DNA of 64,000 nt from Clostridia bacterium (GCA_003249225.1 QKJQ01000016.1:124001-188000), one strand, 5' to 3'; shown: positions 55,301 to 63,771, counted from the stretch's first letter. The notes: generated by a model not told the origin, from the sequence alone. Numbers and translations are program-made.

Positions 55301-55733
55301 ATTAGAAGAAGCGCGTCGTCTTGCTCATACCCTGAAAGGACTTTCCGGCAGTATTGCAGCCAAAGAACTGCAGGCGGAAGCTGAAAAACTTGAACAATTC
55401 TGCGCACAGAATCAAACAGAACAGGCAAAGCAACAGATAAACAAGGTTCAGGGATACCTGGAAGGCGTTCTTAGTGATATCAGAAAACTCGAGGAAACGA
55501 TCCAAACTACAAGGGAGGACGAAAAAGAAGCAGAGGATTCAGAACTGATAAAGCAGCTGACGGAGCAATTAAAGGAGTATTTGAAGCAGGACAGCAGCCA
55601 GGCAGTCAAGACTTATGATGATCTCATGAAAGCAGTTTCCGGCAGCAGCAAGGCTGATCTATTTAAACCACTTGGCAGATACATCAAAGCCTATGATTTT
55701 GAATATGCGCTGGAGGTTTTTCCGGAACAATAA
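52392..55733 (+). CDS. Hybrid sensor histidine kinase (PAS-HisKA-HATPase-REC-REC-HPt)
   Basis: A 1113-residue membrane kinase. Two hydrophobic segments (about 8-28 and 178-198) flank an extracytoplasmic sensor of about 150 residues. Then come a coiled coil, a PAS domain (about 240-350), HisKA with His 387 ([15 protein letters not shown]), an ATPase domain ([22 protein letters not shown]), two receivers with Asp 684 and Asp 827, and an HPt domain with His 979 ([11 protein letters not shown]). About 100 residues of helical tail follow. It can run a full internal phosphorelay, probably ending on the HD-GYP regulator. Start at 52392 follows AAGGAGG; the track start is inside the previous gene. 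Confidence 0.93.
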   Translation: MKDRLTMKLIFGTGVLIVLLFIATMILGRVQENLTLRVSAVTEARNKIITSSSSIADKIMFAAVAEEADDLKDIQDIIDQQTVSLSEYLDLLSGTSVEDQIAEAVSLDEEMSVIEEKAVEEISEENWSSALDLMKSKDYLTAKRQFTNDIVDTIDSISQYFAKKLSHYVLTINIMNIAKLIASFQLILICIIFFFRAKKAVFVQKKLAAKVEEANALLEHRIEERTRELSVAFSEASSNKEKLQLIINSTSEGIYGADIEGKITFCNHAIMDMLNIKNKEQLIGKSGHECIHQYFEQTGDECLVCSTVKNGDIFSQEFVPWIVAGSNVKWVKVTANPIYQDGAQEGSVFTIVDVTAQHEINEALAKAKEAADNANQLKSDFLANMSHEIRTPMNAILGMCHLTLRTELQDKQRNYIEKVQFSAQSLLEIINDILDFSKIEAGKLQMEKGRFVLEDVILHATDLVAVKAQEKNIELRIEYKSDFSHEMWGDKLRLGQVITNLLSNAVKFTEAGSITLSVDQVEQAGEKVKLKFSVCDTGIGLTKDQQDKLFQAFTQADTSTTRKYGGTGLGLAISKSIVTLMNGDIGVESIYGTGSTFWFTAEFIRYEKESSNRSSNDKDKNERLGNLMNLKILVVDDNEASREMMTNTLESFRFDVRLAASGVEALEALKKEEALQPFDLVILDYLMPDMDGVEVFEQIKASKKEYQPKAIMLTAYGREDIRKRADKAGIDGFLVKPVNTSVLLDMIMHVMNQELKIIDFKKEREGLKLDLSILNKSKVLLVEDNEVNQELALDILNESGMLVTVAENGKQALEAMSRQEFDLVLMDCQMPVMDGYEATEQIRKDPQYEKLPIIAMTANAIEGERDKCFTAGMNDYVSKPIDIESFLQTLCLWMPLTRQIQPEETAEGNPSLEPKRNDMAVLPEFEMIDKKAGIAYANGNSSLYRSILVKFLQGNQDFQERFEKALELQQLEEARRLAHTLKGLSGSIAAKELQAEAEKLEQFCAQNQTEQAKQQINKVQGYLEGVLSDIRKLEETIQTTREDEKEAEDSELIKQLTEQLKEYLKQDSSQAVKTYDDLMKAVSGSSKADLFKPLGRYIKAYDFEYALEVFPEQ

Positions 55734-55747
55734 CGTAAGATTATTCA

Positions 55748-55776
55748 TTGACGGATTCCCGTATATTTGTTACAAT
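55748..55776 (+). promoter_or_regulatory. Sigma-A promoter of the EamA gene
   Basis: TTGACG (55748-55753), 17 bases, TACAAT (55771-55776). It begins right after the kinase stop. It also excludes the track's TTG start at 55767. Confidence 0.78.
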
Positions 55777-55823
55777 CACAGAGATTTTATATGCGTGATG
55801 AACACGGGAATGGAGCAAAAGAA

Positions 55824-56795
55824 ATGAGTCAAGGGAAAGCAGGAAGGCAGGGAACGCAGTTCAAAGGCGTAATCATGCTGCTATTGACAGCATTGATCTG
55901 GGGTGTGGCTTTCGTATCGCAGAGCGTAGGAATGAAGAATGTAGATGCGTTTACCTTTAATTGTGTTAGAACATTTATGGGAGCAGCGGTCCTATTGCCC
56001 TTCATTCTGATACGGGATAAGAAAAGTGCAAGAAAGATGACGAAGCAACAGATTACGGAAAGAAAAGCTCTGACAAAAAAAACAATACTTTATGGAAGTA
56101 TCCTTGGTGTAGTTTTTTGTGCAGCCAGTAACTTTCAGCAATTTGCTTTTAATTATTCGACACCGGGTAAAATTGCTTTTATTACAGCAATGTATATCTT
56201 TTTTGTTCCTTTGTTTGGTCTATTTCTTAAGAAGAAAGTAGCATTTACGACGTGGATCTGTGTTATCTGTGGATTTATCGGACTGTATTTCTTATGCATT
56301 GATCAAAGCAATCTTGGAGTTATCAACAAAGGGGATGTACTGGCCTTTCTCTGTGCGATTCTTTTCTCAGCTCATATTCTGCTGATTGAAAAATACGCAC
56401 CGGATGTGGATGGAATCAAGCTTTCCTGTGTGCAGTTCCTTGTATCAGGCGTGATCTCCGGTGTACTCATGATGCTATTTGAATCGCCGAGCCTGGCGTC
56501 CATAAATAGCGCCAAAATACCGCTTTTGTATGCCGGTTTAATGAGCTGCGGAATTGCCTATACCTTTCAGATCATTGGACAAAAATACACAGAAGCAACA
56601 ATCGCTTCCTTGATCTTGTGTATGGAGTCGGTGTTCGCAGTGATTGCTGCGGCAATCATACTTCATGAATTAATGTCGGGCAGAGAGATCGTTGGATGTG
56701 TCATTATGTTTTCCGCAATCATCTTTTCACAGCTGGCGGAAATGTTTGCCATGAAGAAAGGTAAGCCCGTAAAAATCAAGCAAGCGAAAGAATGA
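55824..56795 (+). CDS. EamA/DMT family transporter
   Basis: A 323-residue ten-helix protein with the two EamA repeats (GVIMLLLTALIWGVAFVSQS and GDVLAFLCAILFSAHILLIE). Family members export metabolites or amino acids; the substrate is unknown. The promoter mapped at 55748-55776 puts the RNA start near 55783. ATG 55824, preceded by GGAG, is therefore more likely than ATG 55791. Confidence 0.9.
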   Translation: MSQGKAGRQGTQFKGVIMLLLTALIWGVAFVSQSVGMKNVDAFTFNCVRTFMGAAVLLPFILIRDKKSARKMTKQQITERKALTKKTILYGSILGVVFCAASNFQQFAFNYSTPGKIAFITAMYIFFVPLFGLFLKKKVAFTTWICVICGFIGLYFLCIDQSNLGVINKGDVLAFLCAILFSAHILLIEKYAPDVDGIKLSCVQFLVSGVISGVLMMLFESPSLASINSAKIPLLYAGLMSCGIAYTFQIIGQKYTEATIASLILCMESVFAVIAAAIILHELMSGREIVGCVIMFSAIIFSQLAEMFAMKKGKPVKIKQAKE

Positions 56796-56810
56796 AAGCA
56801 GTCGGGAAAC

Positions 56811-56986
56811 CAGATCAGTGGAACATAAGATCAGCAGAAAGCAGATCGATGGAACAAAGATTAGCAGAAAGCAGATCAATGAAACATAAGATCAGTAGAA
56901 ACTAAAATCAATCGTAATCAGAAGAAAGCAGATAAAGAAACTATAGTTAGAAAATAAACAAGAAACTATAGTTAGATAATAAATCA
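56811..56986 (+). repeat. Two tandem arrays (30-base x3, 26-base x2) after the EamA gene
   Basis: Three copies of a 30-31-base unit starting CAGATC start at 56811, 56842 and 56872. Further on, a 26-base unit containing GAAACTATAGTTAGA occurs twice (about 56935-56986), with a fragment near 57034. They occupy half of the 377-base gap before the coiled-coil gene. Confidence 0.85.
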
Positions 56987-57047
56987 AGAAAATATATCAA
57001 GAAAATTAATTTAGATTTAAAAGAAAAATAAAGCAAGAAAACTATAG

Positions 57048-57090
57048 GAGATGTTGTTCACAACTTGAAACGGGTTGTTTACAACATCTC
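57048..57090. repeat. Long inverted repeat upstream of the coiled-coil gene
   Basis: GAGATGTTGT (57048-57057) pairs with ACAACATCTC (57081-57090), and CAAC with GTTG inside. It may be an EamA terminator, although no T run follows, or a regulator binding site just ahead of the promoter. Confidence 0.7.
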
Positions 57091-57108
57091 TAAAAATTTA
57101 CTTTCTAT

Positions 57109-57137
57109 TTGCACAAATATGTATATAATACTAATAT
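57109..57137 (+). promoter_or_regulatory. Predicted promoter for the coiled-coil protein gene
   Basis: TTGCAC (57109-57114), 17 bases, TAATAT (57132-57137). A TATAAT inside the spacer could be an alternative -10. Confidence 0.45.
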
Positions 57138-57172
57138 ATGGTTATAAAAACAGAGAAAAGAAAGAGGAGTGT

Positions 57173-58093
57173 ATGAAGAAGGAATTAGGAATTGTAATTA
57201 TTGTTATTTCTGTTTTACTACTGGGCACATCGGTGTGTATAAACGTGTTTCAGTTTTCCGAAAATGCAGAATTATACAATAAGAATGTATCCCTTGAAGC
57301 TGAAAATCAACAATATACGGTAAACAATGCAGAGCTTTCGGGAGAAAACAGTGAGACACTGAGTACAATAGCGGACCTTAACGCAGAATTGGAGAGTCTC
57401 ACACAGGAAAATAAGCAGCTGCTGGAAGATAACGTGAGAATCCTAGATGATTACGCAACACTGAATCCTGAAATCACCGATTTAAAGCAAATCAATACAG
57501 AAAAAGAGGAAAGCATCCTGGCACTGGAAGAACAGATTGACAGCTATATGTATGAGCTTGCTGCCGCAAACGAAGAGATTGAACGTTTACGGGCTATACA
57601 AATGGATAGCAAAGGATACATTTTTGATGATATTGCACTTAAGAACCTGGAAATTCTTCAAAATCATACACCAGAGGAAGAGCATAAAAAAGTCATTTAT
57701 GAGGAGGATTTGCTGATTTATAATTTGCGAGATGAAGTTTACTATTCTCCATGGGCGCAGGGTGAGATATCAATCATTGACGAAATGAATGATATTATCT
57801 ATGAGTACATAGATTTTGCAAAACTGGCAGCGCCATTTCTTAGCCAGGAGCAATTGGAGTGCTTCAAGTATTATACTGGAGATGAAGCTGGTATGTCGAA
57901 TAATTCAACGATTGTTAGATCGGGAGCATTGGAATATCTGTATTTTGAGACAAGAATGAAGTATGAGCTTGGGGTATACCGCTATGTTTTTGGTGAGATT
58001 GATGCAGCGGAACTGGAAAGTTACAGAGAGGCCTATGAAGCGGCTAAAGAAACGATTGAAAAAAGGGCAGTTTACCTGAACTTTGCAGATTAA
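57173..58093 (+). CDS. Membrane-anchored coiled-coil protein of unknown function
   Basis: I do not recognise this 306-residue protein. A single N-terminal transmembrane segment (about 5-25) is followed by about 120 residues of heptad-rich coiled coil (LEAENQQYTVNNAELSGENS and onward). A C-terminal globular acidic domain (about 150-306) is rich in Tyr, Glu and Ile. The topology suggests an anchored protein projecting its domain outside. The track start (57065) would run through the inverted repeat and promoter; ATG 57173 follows AGAGGAG. It stands alone. Confidence 0.75.
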   Translation: MKKELGIVIIVISVLLLGTSVCINVFQFSENAELYNKNVSLEAENQQYTVNNAELSGENSETLSTIADLNAELESLTQENKQLLEDNVRILDDYATLNPEITDLKQINTEKEESILALEEQIDSYMYELAAANEEIERLRAIQMDSKGYIFDDIALKNLEILQNHTPEEEHKKVIYEEDLLIYNLRDEVYYSPWAQGEISIIDEMNDIIYEYIDFAKLAAPFLSQEQLECFKYYTGDEAGMSNNSTIVRSGALEYLYFETRMKYELGVYRYVFGEIDAAELESYREAYEAAKETIEKRAVYLNFAD

Positions 58094-58094
58094 A

Positions 58095-58142
58095 GCAGGG
58101 CACAAGGAAAGCAGGGCACAAAAAATAAGGGCACAATAAATA
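58095..58142 (+). repeat. Short degenerate tandem repeat (GCAGGGCACAA type)
   Basis: About three imperfect copies of GCAGGGCACAA with A-rich spacers between the coiled-coil gene and the convergent hypD. Confidence 0.65.
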
Positions 58143-58174
58143 AGAGCAGTGTTTTCTAATGAAAACACTGCTCT
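58143..58174. terminator. Convergent terminator hairpin overlapping the hypD 3' end
   Basis: AGAGCAGTGTTTTC and GAAAACACTGCTCT form a perfect 14-base-pair stem with a TAAT loop. The hypD stop codon (58156-58158) lies within the hairpin. It can serve both convergent genes. Confidence 0.82.
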
Positions 58175-60516
58175 GTTCTTTCGATTATTTCATTTTGTAA
58201 GGCGGTACTAAGATTTCTGAAATGGTCGCTGTATCCGGCGACACGAACGATGAGATCCTTGTATTCTTCCGGGTGCTGCTGAGCTTCCTGCAGCGTCTGA
58301 CGGTCAATTACATTGAACTGAATATGGTGTCCATCAAGAGAAAAGTATGCACGGATGAGATTCGCCATCTGTTCAAGTCCTTGTTCTCCGGCTACGGTCG
58401 AAGGGGTAAATTTCTGATTCAGCAGGGTACCTCCGGTACGTAAGTGATCCATTTTAGAAGTTGATTTGATCACGGCAGTCGGTCCCTTGGTATCCGCTCC
58501 TTTTTCCGGAGAGATGCCTTCCGAAACTGGTTTGTGTGCATGACGGCCATTTGGAGAAGCGATCATGACTTCACCAAAGTAAACATGACAGGTCGTAGGC
58601 AGCATATTCACGCGGTAATGTCCGCCTCGTACATTTGGTCTTCCGGTAACGCTGGTGCAGTAATAATCAAAAACGGAGTACATAACAGCATCGGCATATT
58701 CATCATCATTTCCATACTTGGGGGTATGGTTGCATACCAGGTTATAGATTCTGTCATACCCGGAAAAATCAGAGGTAAGCGCCTGTATAAGCTCCGCCAT
58801 GCTGAATTTTTGCTTGTCATATACGTTATACTTTATGGCAGACAGGGAATCCGTGATGGTTCCGATTCCGACCCCCTGAATGTAGCTGGTGTTATATCTG
58901 GCACCTCCTGCATTATAGTCCTTGCCTCTTTCGATGCAGTCATTGGTAAGGACAGACAGAAACGGTACCGGCATAAAATCAGCATAGATTTTCTCAATCG
59001 TGCTGTTGCCCTGAATCTTTATGGCAAGAAAATAATCGATCTGCTTTTGATAAGCTTCAAACAGAGCTTCATAGGTTGTGAAATCCTCTGCCTTGCCGAG
59101 CGGAAGACCAAGCTGCAAGCCGCTTACCGGGTCAATGCCGTTAAAAAGCGTTACTTCAAGGATCTTTGGCAGATTAAAGTAACCGGTCAGAATATAGGCT
59201 TCATTTCCAAATGCACCGGTCTCCACACACCCGCTGGTTCCGCCTTTTCTGGCATCCTCCAGACTTTTTCCGGCATTCAGGAGTTCCAACAGGACGGCCT
59301 CGGTGTTATAAAAAGCTGGCTGCCCCCAGCCTTTCCGTGAGATTTCACAGGCTTTCAGCAGAAAATCCCGTGGAGTCTTCTTGCTGATCTGAACATTCGA
59401 GCTTGGCTGTAAGAGCTTCATTTCGTCCATGCACTCCAGGATCAGATAGCTGATTTCATTTACGCCATCTTCTCCCTCCGGTGTGATACCGCCGGTGTTG
59501 ATGTTGGCAAAGTCTGTATAGGTACTGCTTTCTTTTAAGGTTATGCCTACTTTAGGCGGGGCCGGCTGGTTGTTGAATTTTATCCAGAGGCATTCCAACA
59601 GTTCTTTTGCCTTGTCCCGGTCGATGCGGTCTGTTTTCAGATCATTTTCATAAAAGCGGATCAGATGCTGATCAAGACGTCCGGGAGAATAAGCATCCCA
59701 GGGATTTAATTCGGTCGTGACACCAAGGTGAACGAACCAGTACATCTGCAGCGCCTGCCACATAGTCTGCGGACGATTTGCCGGAACGACAGAACAGTTC
59801 TCAGCGATTTGCAGCAGTTCAGCCTTTCTTTCCGGGTCTTGTTCCTCGGTTGCAAGATAAAGTGCATAATCATGGTACCGGCGTCCAAGGATCAGAATAG
59901 CATCGCAGGCAATGTCCATTGCTTTTAACTCATTTTCCTTACTTTTTGCTTCCGGGTCTTTTTCAAAGTCCAGTTTTGACAATGCAGCTTTTATATCTGC
60001 TTTATGTTCCAGAAAACCCTTGTTGTATATGTTCTCAGAACCAACGGTATGGCCGGGTCCTCTTTGTTCCATGAATTCAGTAAAGATACCGCTGTGGTAG
60101 GCATTCATCCATTCGTCGGGCATCTGAGCTATGATCTTTGTCCGAATGGAACGATTTTCCCAGAATGGAATCATATCTCGTTCCTGAAAAGCATAATCTT
60201 CGTCTTTTACTTTAAAACTGATAAGCTCCCGGTCATTCATGATCTTTAGGTCATCGACAGTATGACAGCACAGTTCCGGAAAGGTAGGGGAAGAAAGAGG
60301 ACTGTCTCCTTTTTCACCAACAATCAGTTCACCGTCTCCGAGGTACAGTGTCTTGTTCGTAAAATAATGTTTTAATGCCAGGGCACGCATTTCTGGAATT
60401 GAGACATTTGCTTCGTGTAATTTATAACTTTCCGTGAACAGCTTTGCCCGTTCCATGTCAATATGGGCCGGGGTTTCGGTGCTTATTTTTCTTAGTTTCT
60501 GTATACGTTCCTTCAT
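58156..60516 (-). CDS. hypD: trans-4-hydroxy-L-proline dehydratase (glycyl radical enzyme)
   Basis: A 786-residue glycyl radical enzyme that dehydrates trans-4-hydroxyproline to pyrroline-5-carboxylate. It resembles C. difficile HypD closely over its whole length as I remember that sequence, including GGTSGCVETG (Cys 430, Glu 432) and the C-terminal radical motif RVAGYSDHFRNLS (Gly 761). The GCVET form separates it from glycerol and choline lyases, which read GCVEP. Start 60516 follows GGAGCAGGA; the track start 60534 lacks a ribosome site. Its activase lies just upstream on the same strand. Confidence 0.93.
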   Translation of the reverse strand: MKERIQKLRKISTETPAHIDMERAKLFTESYKLHEANVSIPEMRALALKHYFTNKTLYLGDGELIVGEKGDSPLSSPTFPELCCHTVDDLKIMNDRELISFKVKDEDYAFQERDMIPFWENRSIRTKIIAQMPDEWMNAYHSGIFTEFMEQRGPGHTVGSENIYNKGFLEHKADIKAALSKLDFEKDPEAKSKENELKAMDIACDAILILGRRYHDYALYLATEEQDPERKAELLQIAENCSVVPANRPQTMWQALQMYWFVHLGVTTELNPWDAYSPGRLDQHLIRFYENDLKTDRIDRDKAKELLECLWIKFNNQPAPPKVGITLKESSTYTDFANINTGGITPEGEDGVNEISYLILECMDEMKLLQPSSNVQISKKTPRDFLLKACEISRKGWGQPAFYNTEAVLLELLNAGKSLEDARKGGTSGCVETGAFGNEAYILTGYFNLPKILEVTLFNGIDPVSGLQLGLPLGKAEDFTTYEALFEAYQKQIDYFLAIKIQGNSTIEKIYADFMPVPFLSVLTNDCIERGKDYNAGGARYNTSYIQGVGIGTITDSLSAIKYNVYDKQKFSMAELIQALTSDFSGYDRIYNLVCNHTPKYGNDDEYADAVMYSVFDYYCTSVTGRPNVRGGHYRVNMLPTTCHVYFGEVMIASPNGRHAHKPVSEGISPEKGADTKGPTAVIKSTSKMDHLRTGGTLLNQKFTPSTVAGEQGLEQMANLIRAYFSLDGHHIQFNVIDRQTLQEAQQHPEEYKDLIVRVAGYSDHFRNLSTALQNEIIERTEQCFH

Positions 60517-60595
60517 TCCTGCTCCATTCTTCATTCAAAAGATTTATTTCATTCAAACCAGACTTTTTTATCTGGATGAATTGTTTACGTTCGTG

Positions 60596-61510
60596 TTACC
60601 CACCAATTTTGACATTGGCGAACCCATATTCCTGAAAGAGTAAAAAAAAGCGCTCAAGTTCATCGTTTGTTGGTGTTTCAAAATCCGAATCATGGTATGT
60701 CCTGCTCAGCCGATTGTATTTATTTCTTCCCGTATTATGATAGGGCAGGAGATTTATCTGTTCGGGATGTATTTCGTTGGATTTTAAGAAAAAGGCAATT
60801 TGTTCCATCTGGGCTAAGGTGCTGTTAACCCCAACGATAACTGGAATTCGGATCCAAAGTCTGGCATGCTGTTTGTTCAGCCAGATCAGGTTATCCAGCA
60901 AAAGCCGATTATCAACACCAGTGAATTTTTTATGAAGCACCGGATCCATAAGCTTAACATCATATAAAAAAGTGTCAACATAAGGGAAGAGCCGCTGCAA
61001 TACCTCACGTGGTGCATGGCCACAGGTATCTATGTTAACGCTTATTTTCTTCGTGGCAAGATATGACAGCAGCTGTTCGAGATATTCGGTATCCTGCAGC
61101 AGGACTTCACCACCGGATAAGGTCACACCGCCTCCGGAAGTAGTATAGAAAACGAGATCCTTTTCAAGTTCCTTTTGCAGTTCTTCTACCGTGTAGTAGT
61201 TACCGGAAGGTATTCTCAGATTCCCAAGGCATTCCTCCTGGCAGGTTCCGCATACTGTACAGAGCTGCTGATTCGTCACAGCCTTATTCTTTGACAGAGT
61301 AATGGCATTACTTTGACAGGCGGGGATGCAGGCTCCACAGCCTCTGCATTTATCTTCATCAAACAACAACTGTCTTGAAAAGCTCTGCGTCTCCGGGTTG
61401 TGACACCAGCCGCACGAAAGTGGACAGCCTTTGAAGAATACGGTCGTACGTATTCCGTGGCCGTCGTGTATGCAGTATTTTTGTATATCTGTTATGAGTG
61501 GTTCTTTCAT
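60596..61510 (-). CDS. Glycyl-radical enzyme activase for HypD
   Basis: A 304-residue radical-SAM activase that installs the glycyl radical. The cluster motif is KGCPLSCGWCHNPE. A ferredoxin insert carries two more clusters (CRGCGACIPAC, CTVCGTCQEEC). VTLSGGEVLLQ and VNIDTCGHAP are typical SAM-binding blocks. I use ATG 61510 (MKEPLITDIQKYC), preceded by CAGGGAT. It is the first gene of the operon with hypD 79 bases downstream. Confidence 0.94.
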   Translation of the reverse strand: MKEPLITDIQKYCIHDGHGIRTTVFFKGCPLSCGWCHNPETQSFSRQLLFDEDKCRGCGACIPACQSNAITLSKNKAVTNQQLCTVCGTCQEECLGNLRIPSGNYYTVEELQKELEKDLVFYTTSGGGVTLSGGEVLLQDTEYLEQLLSYLATKKISVNIDTCGHAPREVLQRLFPYVDTFLYDVKLMDPVLHKKFTGVDNRLLLDNLIWLNKQHARLWIRIPVIVGVNSTLAQMEQIAFFLKSNEIHPEQINLLPYHNTGRNKYNRLSRTYHDSDFETPTNDELERFFLLFQEYGFANVKIGG

Positions 61511-61591
61511 TTTATCCCTGTTCCTGCACAGCATTCATTGCATCTATTGATTGTGCTTTCATTTTGATTGAATTTGTTCTTATATGGTTTT

Positions 61592-61621
61592 ATAATAGAA
61601 TTTAGCTTCTTACTTTGTCAA
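61592..61621 (-). promoter_or_regulatory. Sigma-A promoter of the activase-hypD operon
   Basis: On the minus strand: TTGACA (61621-61616), 18 bases, TATTAT (61597-61592). It is divergent from the marR promoter, 50 bases away. Confidence 0.75.
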
Positions 61622-61670
61622 GTGAAATAAAAATTAAGCAAAGGAAGCAGAAAAACATTGAAAAAATAGG

Positions 61671-61723
61671 TTGACAAACAGATACTTCGAGAGTAGAATT
61701 AAAATAGTTCGAACAACGAAGTA
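61671..61723 (+). promoter_or_regulatory. marR promoter with overlapping operator
   Basis: TTGACA (61671-61676), 17 bases, TAGAAT (61694-61699) is near consensus. TACTTCG (61683-61689) and CGAAGTA (61717-61723) form inverted arms around the -10 box, and TAGTTCGA lies between (61705-61712). Autorepression by MarR is a natural reading. Confidence 0.75.
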
Positions 61724-61760
61724 ATAGCAGGCCACTATTATTTCAGAAATGAGGATGTCT

Positions 61761-62246
61761 ATGAGTATTACAACCGAGCAGATCGAAGCAGGGATGTTTC
61801 AGTATGTAGATCAGATTAAAGAACTGATGTCTGCCAGGATATGGGAGAATGTTCTGCTTGACTGTTCAAAGAATGAATTGTTCATCCTCTGGCTGATCTT
61901 TCGTCACAATGAAGTTAATATGACACAGATATCGGAGTATATCAAGACACCACTGAATACAGCGACCGGAATCGTCAGCCGTATGGAAAAGCGGCAGCTT
62001 ATCCTTCGTGAACGAAGTGAACAGGACAAACGTATCGTAACAGTACGCATGGGTGAAAAAGGCAAAGCGCAGATTCAAACGGTTATGAAAGAGCTTATCT
62101 ATTACGCAGAAAAAGTGTTGAATGCCTTTAGCACAGAGGAGCTGGAATTACTGATTCGCATGTTTCATACGCTTGTGGATATTGTCGGGGAAGAGAGAAA
62201 AAAAGAAAGCAGTGGGCGAAAGTTCACAAGAATTTCCATTGAATGA
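61761..62246 (+). CDS. MarR family transcriptional regulator
   Basis: A 161-residue MarR-type regulator. A winged helix-turn-helix (NMTQISEYIKTPLNTATGIV) is followed by SRMEKRQLILRERSEQDKR, the conserved wing. It is flanked by long N- and C-terminal dimerisation helices. ATG 61761 follows GAGG and is preferred over 61749. TTCGA boxes overlap its promoter and lie again before arsA, suggesting it controls both. The ligand is unknown. Confidence 0.92.
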   Translation: MSITTEQIEAGMFQYVDQIKELMSARIWENVLLDCSKNELFILWLIFRHNEVNMTQISEYIKTPLNTATGIVSRMEKRQLILRERSEQDKRIVTVRMGEKGKAQIQTVMKELIYYAEKVLNAFSTEELELLIRMFHTLVDIVGEERKKESSGRKFTRISIE

Positions 62247-62252
62247 GTTAAC

Positions 62253-62280
62253 GGAATGTACAAGGTACATTCCTTCTCTT
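62253..62280 (+). terminator. Weak terminator or hairpin after marR
   Basis: GGAATGTAC-AAG-GTACATTCC, a perfect 9-base-pair stem followed by TTCTCTT. Confidence 0.6.
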
Positions 62281-62286
62281 AAAACA

Positions 62287-62344
62287 AATACTTCGACTCA
62301 AGAAGTATTCGAATGTTGAAATATTCGACGGCAGAGTTATTCGA
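62287..62344. promoter_or_regulatory. Operator-like cluster upstream of arsA
   Basis: An inverted repeat AATACTTC-N7-GAAGTATT (62287-62309) is followed by TATTCGA at 62306, 62322 and 62338, spaced exactly 16 bases apart. The TACTTCGA half-site is identical to one at the marR promoter. No clear -35/-10 pair could be fixed here. Confidence 0.55.
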
Positions 62345-62428
62345 ATGCAAAAGAAACAAAGCGGCAAAGGGTAAAGCACGAAGCAATGCGGCAGAGTACA
62401 ATACCAAAGGAAAGAAAAAACATGAAAA

Positions 62429-62523
62429 AAGAAACAAGATAAAAGAAACAAGATAAAAGAAGCATGATAATAAGAAGCAAGATAAAAAGAAACATGATAA
62501 AAAGAAGCAAGATAAAAAGAAGA
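62429..62523 (+). repeat. 14-15-base A-rich tandem repeat, about 7 copies
   Basis: AGAAGCAAGATAAAA and variants (AAACAAGATAAA, AGCATGATAAT) recur in the arsA leader. No ORF is credible through it. Confidence 0.85.
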
Positions 62524-62583
62524 ATATAAAACAAAGCATGAACAAACAATAGAGGATGCGTTTGTCGCAGAAAAGAGGCAATC

Positions 62584-63771
62584 ATGAAGAAAAGAATTTA
62601 TATTTTTACTGGGAAGGGCGGGGTTGGTAAGACGAGTGTTGCAGCCGCGCATGCCGTAAAAAGCGCAAAAGAAGGTTACAGAACAATGCTTGTCAGTACA
62701 GATATGGCACACAATCTGGGAGATCTTTTTGAAAAGAAACTGGGAAAAGAACCAGAGAGCATTGCAAAAAATCTCTGTGTCTATGAAATCGATCCGGAAT
62801 ATGTCATGGAGAATGACTTTGAAGATATGGTCAAAAGCCTTGGAAAGATGCTGCCACAGGATGCGGGAACGAACCTTGCAGATTATGGAATGTTTCCTGG
62901 GATGGAAGAATTGTTTGCTTTGCTCAAGATCAATGAAATCTATCAGAGTGACAATTATGACAGGATTTTTGTAGACTGTGCCCCGACGGGTGAGACACTT
63001 TCCCTGCTTAAGTTCCCTGAATTACTTTCGTGGTATATGGAGAAGTTATTCCCGGTCGGCAAAGTTGCTGTCCGTATCCTTTCCCCGATTGCAAAACAGT
63101 TCTACAAGGTTGAACTGCCGAACCGCGCAGCGATGAGCGATATCGAGAAGCTTTACCTGAAGCTTTATGATCTTCAGGAGCTGCTTAAGAACCGTGAAGT
63201 GACAAGTGTAAGGCTGGTTACGGTACCGGAAAAGATGGTGGTCGAGGAAACCAAGAGAAATTATATGTATATGAATCTTTACAATTATAATGTAGACGGG
63301 CTTTACATCAACCGTTTGCTGCCAAAGGATGTAAGAAATCCATTTTTTGATGAATGGTTAAAAATACAAAGCAATTACAAGCAGCAGCTGTATGAAAGTT
63401 TTGCAGCACTTCCCATCTATGAAATACCGTGGTACGACGAAGAAGTGAGAGGAATGAAGGCCGTATACAGAATCTGCAACGACGCCCTGACTACCGAAGA
63501 TATATTTGATACAAAAGAAATCACACAAAGAGAGAGCTTTGAACAGACAAAAGATGGTTATCTTCTGAAACTGTCACTGCCCTTTGCGGATAAGTCAGAA
63601 GTGGATCTGTTCCAGTCGGAGAGTGAGATTGTAGTGAAGATTGGTAATTTTAAGCGAAATATACCGCTGCCCAATGTGCTGCGAAGCTTTGCGGTCACCT
63701 CAGGAAAGATGGAAGAGGGAACACTTTTGGTAGAATTTGAACGTTTTGGAGGTCAGAAGGATGAATTGTGA
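62584..63771 (+). CDS. arsA: ArsA/Get3-like ATPase with C-terminal HSP20-like domain
   Basis: A 395-residue single-domain ATPase of the ArsA/Get3 family. The deviant P-loop is TGKGGVGKTSVAAAHA; switch motifs are STDMAHNLGDLF and FVDCAPTGETL. Residues about 315-390 form an HSP20/alpha-crystallin-like beta domain (YLLKLSLPFADKSEVDLFQS). No arsB, arsD or arsenite regulator is nearby, so a role in arsenite export is doubtful; client-protein or tail-anchor handling is possible. It follows the MarR gene and overlaps the next ORF. Confidence 0.9.
   Translation: MKKRIYIFTGKGGVGKTSVAAAHAVKSAKEGYRTMLVSTDMAHNLGDLFEKKLGKEPESIAKNLCVYEIDPEYVMENDFEDMVKSLGKMLPQDAGTNLADYGMFPGMEELFALLKINEIYQSDNYDRIFVDCAPTGETLSLLKFPELLSWYMEKLFPVGKVAVRILSPIAKQFYKVELPNRAAMSDIEKLYLKLYDLQELLKNREVTSVRLVTVPEKMVVEETKRNYMYMNLYNYNVDGLYINRLLPKDVRNPFFDEWLKIQSNYKQQLYESFAALPIYEIPWYDEEVRGMKAVYRICNDALTTEDIFDTKEITQRESFEQTKDGYLLKLSLPFADKSEVDLFQSESEIVVKIGNFKRNIPLPNVLRSFAVTSGKMEEGTLLVEFERFGGQKDEL

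Noticed and set aside
58534-59340. 268-residue plus-strand ORF inside hypD
   Set aside because: It is the shadow of a well-supported glycyl radical enzyme and shows no coherent protein features.
62248-62712. 154-residue and other Phe/Ser-rich minus-strand ORFs over the arsA leader
   Set aside because: They arise by reading the A-rich tandem repeat backwards.
62584-63771. Arsenite resistance operon
   Set aside because: Only an ArsA-like ATPase is present; no arsB, acr3, arsC, arsD or arsR gene is nearby. The split permease at 12 kb is 50 kb away and unlinked.
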